From: Acuticoccus kalidii
GTDB lineage: Bacteria > Pseudomonadota > Alphaproteobacteria > Rhizobiales > Amorphaceae
Direction: 5' to 3'
NCBI RefSeq assembly: GCF_021556395.1
Contig: NZ_JAKGCS010000006.1
Span: 62,001 to 126,000, forward strand
DNA length: 64,000 bases
Under the pieces are notes generated by a model. It did no database searches and was not told the DNA's origin. It worked only from the letters and a program-made list of their open reading frames with translations. How positions within the stretch are numbered: position 1 is the first letter of the stretch; every line of letters starts with the position of its first letter. A program made the position numbers and the translations under genes. Of the stretch, positions 62,080-64,000 are shown one piece after another.

Positions 62080-64000
62080 CCTGGACGCTGACCTACGAGG
62101 GTTACGACCCTCAGACCGCCGGATTGCGCGAAGCGCTCTGCACGCTCGGCAATGGCCGCTTCGCGACGCGCGGCGCCTTTCTCGATGTCGATGCGGACGG
62201 AACGCATTATCCGGGGACCTATCTCGCCGGCGGCTACGATCGCCTGACGACCGAGATCGCCGGCCGCAGCGTCGAGAACGAGGATCTCGTCAATTGGCCG
62301 AACTGGCTGCCGCTCCGCTTGTCGATCGACGGCGAGGCGGAGCTTGCGCCGGGCCGCGAGACGATGATCCGGCACACCCAATCGCTCGACATGAAAGCCG
62401 GCGTGCTCCGGCGCGAAAGCGAGATCAAGGACGCCGCGGGCCGCATCACGCGCCTTGCTGAGGAGCGGATCGTCAGCATGAGCGCGCCGCATCTCGCGGC
62501 CGTGTCGCTCTCGATCACGCCGGTCAACTGGTCGGGCACGCTGCGCCTGCGCTCCTTCATCGATGGGTCGGTCACGAATTGCGGCGTCAAGCGTTATCGC
62601 GACCTCGCCGGCAAGCATCTCGCGGTGGTCGATGCCGACCACACGGAGGCTCATGTCGCGCGGCTCACCTGCCGCACGGTCCAATCGGCCATCGAGGCGA
62701 CGATCGCGGCGCGCACGTCGCTCTTCAACGCCCACGAGAGCGCGCCGGCCGAGCCCTATATTGACGGCGAGATGGTGGGCACGGTCTTCTCGCTGGCGGC
62801 GCGGGAAGGCGCCACGATCCGCGCCGAGAAGACGGTCGCCTTCGTCACCGTGCGCGACTCGGCGATCGCCTCGCCGCTTCTCGCCGCGACCGAGGCCGTC
62901 ACCACCGCGCCGGACTTCGGCCGCCTCCTCGCCGATCATGAACGCGCTTGGGCGACGCTGTGGGCCGACTTCGACATCTCGGTCGAGGACGGGGCGAGCC
63001 AGGCGCAGCTCCATCTGCGCCTTCACCTCTTCCATCTCCTCCAGACGCTGTCGCCCCACACCGCCGAGCGGGACGTCGGCGCGCCGGCGCGGGGGTGGCA
63101 TGGCGAGGCCTATCGGGGCCACATTTTCTGGGACGAGATCTTCATCTTCCGCGTCCTCAATCTGCGCGCCCCGCGGCTGACGCGCGGTCTTCTGCGCTAT
63201 CGCTATCGACGGCTCGACGAGGCGCGCAAGCTCGCCGCCGCGCACGGCCTCAAGGGGGCGATGTACCCCTGGCAGAGCGCGTCGAGCGGGCGCGAGGAGA
63301 CGCAGACGCTCCACCTCAACCCCAATTCCGGCCGATGGCTCCCTGACTCCACCGATCGCCAGCGCCATGTCGGCCTCGCGATCGCTCACAATGTCTGGCG
63401 CTATTATGAGGCGACGAACGATCTCGACTTCATGATCGAGGGCGGGGCGGAGATGCTGATCGAGATCAGCCGCTTCTTCGCGAGCCTTGCGAAGCACGAT
63501 CCCGAGACCGGCCGCTATCATATTCGCGGCGTGATGGGCCCGGACGAGTTCCACACCGCCTATCCCGACCGGGACGACGAGACCGACCAGGGCATCGACG
63601 ACAACGCCTATACCAACGTCCTCTGCTCCTGGGTGCTGACCCGCACCGTCGACGCCGTCGCCGACCTTCCCGAGCGGCGCAAGCGCCAGCTCGGCGTCTC
63701 GCTCGGCCTCACCCGCGAGGAGGTGAATCACTGGCTCGAGATCGGCTCACACCTTTACGTGCCGTTCCTGTCGAACGGGCTGATCGCGCAATTCGAGGGC
63801 TATGAGGCGCTCGAAGAGCTCGACTGGGATGCGTACCGGGCGAAATACGGCGATATCCACCGGCTCGACCGGATCCTCGAGGCCGAAGGCAAGGCGGTGA
63901 ACCGCTACAAGGTCTCCAAACAGGCCGACGTTCTGATGCTGCCCTTCCTGTTCTCCTCCTCCTCGTTGGCGGAGATCTTCGAGCAGCTCGGCTATGGGTT
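62076..64000 (+). CDS. Glycoside hydrolase family 65 phosphorylase (3' truncated by window edge)
   Basis: GH65 enzyme of the trehalose/maltose/kojibiose phosphorylase type, open to the end of the window (641 codons seen). The N-terminal domain includes ALCTLGNGRFATRGAF and NWPNWLPLRL. The (alpha/alpha)6 catalytic domain has GYRGHIFWDEIF-like sequence, GAMYPWQSASSGREETQT and GVMGPDEFH, with the general acid Glu at about residue 491. The TTG start overlaps the preceding stop codon (TTGA) and has GAGGAG 8 bases upstream, so it is coupled to beta-phosphoglucomutase. Phosphorolysis gives beta-glucose 1-phosphate. The substrate disaccharide cannot be told apart. Confidence 0.9.
   Translation, partial: MTWTLTYEGYDPQTAGLREALCTLGNGRFATRGAFLDVDADGTHYPGTYLAGGYDRLTTEIAGRSVENEDLVNWPNWLPLRLSIDGEAELAPGRETMIRHTQSLDMKAGVLRRESEIKDAAGRITRLAEERIVSMSAPHLAAVSLSITPVNWSGTLRLRSFIDGSVTNCGVKRYRDLAGKHLAVVDADHTEAHVARLTCRTVQSAIEATIAARTSLFNAHESAPAEPYIDGEMVGTVFSLAAREGATIRAEKTVAFVTVRDSAIASPLLAATEAVTTAPDFGRLLADHERAWATLWADFDISVEDGASQAQLHLRLHLFHLLQTLSPHTAERDVGAPARGWHGEAYRGHIFWDEIFIFRVLNLRAPRLTRGLLRYRYRRLDEARKLAAAHGLKGAMYPWQSASSGREETQTLHLNPNSGRWLPDSTDRQRHVGLAIAHNVWRYYEATNDLDFMIEGGAEMLIEISRFFASLAKHDPETGRYHIRGVMGPDEFHTAYPDRDDETDQGIDDNAYTNVLCSWVLTRTVDAVADLPERRKRQLGVSLGLTREEVNHWLEIGSHLYVPFLSNGLIAQFEGYEALEELDWDAYRAKYGDIHRLDRILEAEGKAVNRYKVSKQADVLMLPFLFSSSSLAEIFEQLGYG

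Noticed and set aside
61515-63731. 738-codon minus-strand frame opposite beta-phosphoglucomutase and GH65
   Set aside because: Same antisense effect; the plus-strand GH65 has its catalytic Glu motif and a coupled start.

Overview
The window is 64 kb of GC-rich chromosomal DNA (about two thirds G+C by eye) from an alphaproteobacterium, most likely a member of the Hyphomicrobiales (Rhizobiales). The markers are a GapR/DUF2312 gene beside DUF1036 and pyk, an IalB-type protein, DUF1127, a CoxG-type SRPBCC protein, BdhA, the uvrC-pgsA-moaD-moaE operon, the LppC-like/rsmI/gshB locus and several DUF families typical of that order. Genus cannot be fixed from the sequence. I see no rRNA or tRNA gene, CRISPR array, prophage or insertion sequence. 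Most genes are core metabolism or envelope genes, closely packed, often with 4-nt ATGA or GTGA overlaps.

Layout. 1-5.6 kb: the end of urate hydroxylase puuD, a CoxG-like membrane-tailed protein, a zinc-ribbon methyltransferase, a secreted YHS protein, a TerB-like protein, a class I glutamine amidotransferase, and a small L,D-transpeptidase translationally coupled to dapF. 5.8-10.6 kb: an OmpR-type response regulator abutting a cNMP-binding protein, then a type I secretion ABC transporter and its HlyD-type adaptor, ended by a clear terminator. 10.6-23.7 kb: a KefB-like antiporter, a patatin lipase, an EEP phosphodiesterase, bdhA, ispG, phhB, a DUF1232 protein, DUF1127, a LysR regulator, an IalB protein, rlmN, a membrane protein, a nuclease-like membrane protein and rplS. 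23.8-33.0 kb: a branched-chain or aromatic-acid type ABC uptake locus (livF, livK, livM, livH) mixed with azlCD, a PaaK-like ligase, two VOC proteins and a divergent diheme cytochrome c; livG is absent. 33.1-41.3 kb: coaBC, an LppC-like lipoprotein, rsmI, gshB, and uvrC-pgsA-moaD-moaE. 41.3-55.3 kb: an SDR, a GT39-type glycosyltransferase, pepF, an LdtD-like and YcbK/MepK-like peptidoglycan pair separated by two strong hairpins, gapR in an AT-rich island, DUF1036-pyk, and a large GT2 glycosyltransferase.

55.3-64 kb is the most unusual part. A non-coding stretch carries a 17-bp-stem inverted repeat and an array of about 18 tandem 17-bp repeats. It is followed by a stress/carbon module: a double-domain universal stress protein, a P2-type cation ATPase, a zinc alcohol dehydrogenase, a beta-phosphoglucomutase and a GH65 disaccharide phosphorylase that runs off the end. 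Both divergent promoter regions in this module contain an FNR/FixK-type box (TTGAT-CCTG-GTCAA and TTGAT-GGAC-ATCAA). The first sits about 41 bp upstream of the start site predicted by a TATAGA -10 element. This suggests an oxygen-responsive regulon that joins ion transport, fermentation and phosphorolytic sugar use.
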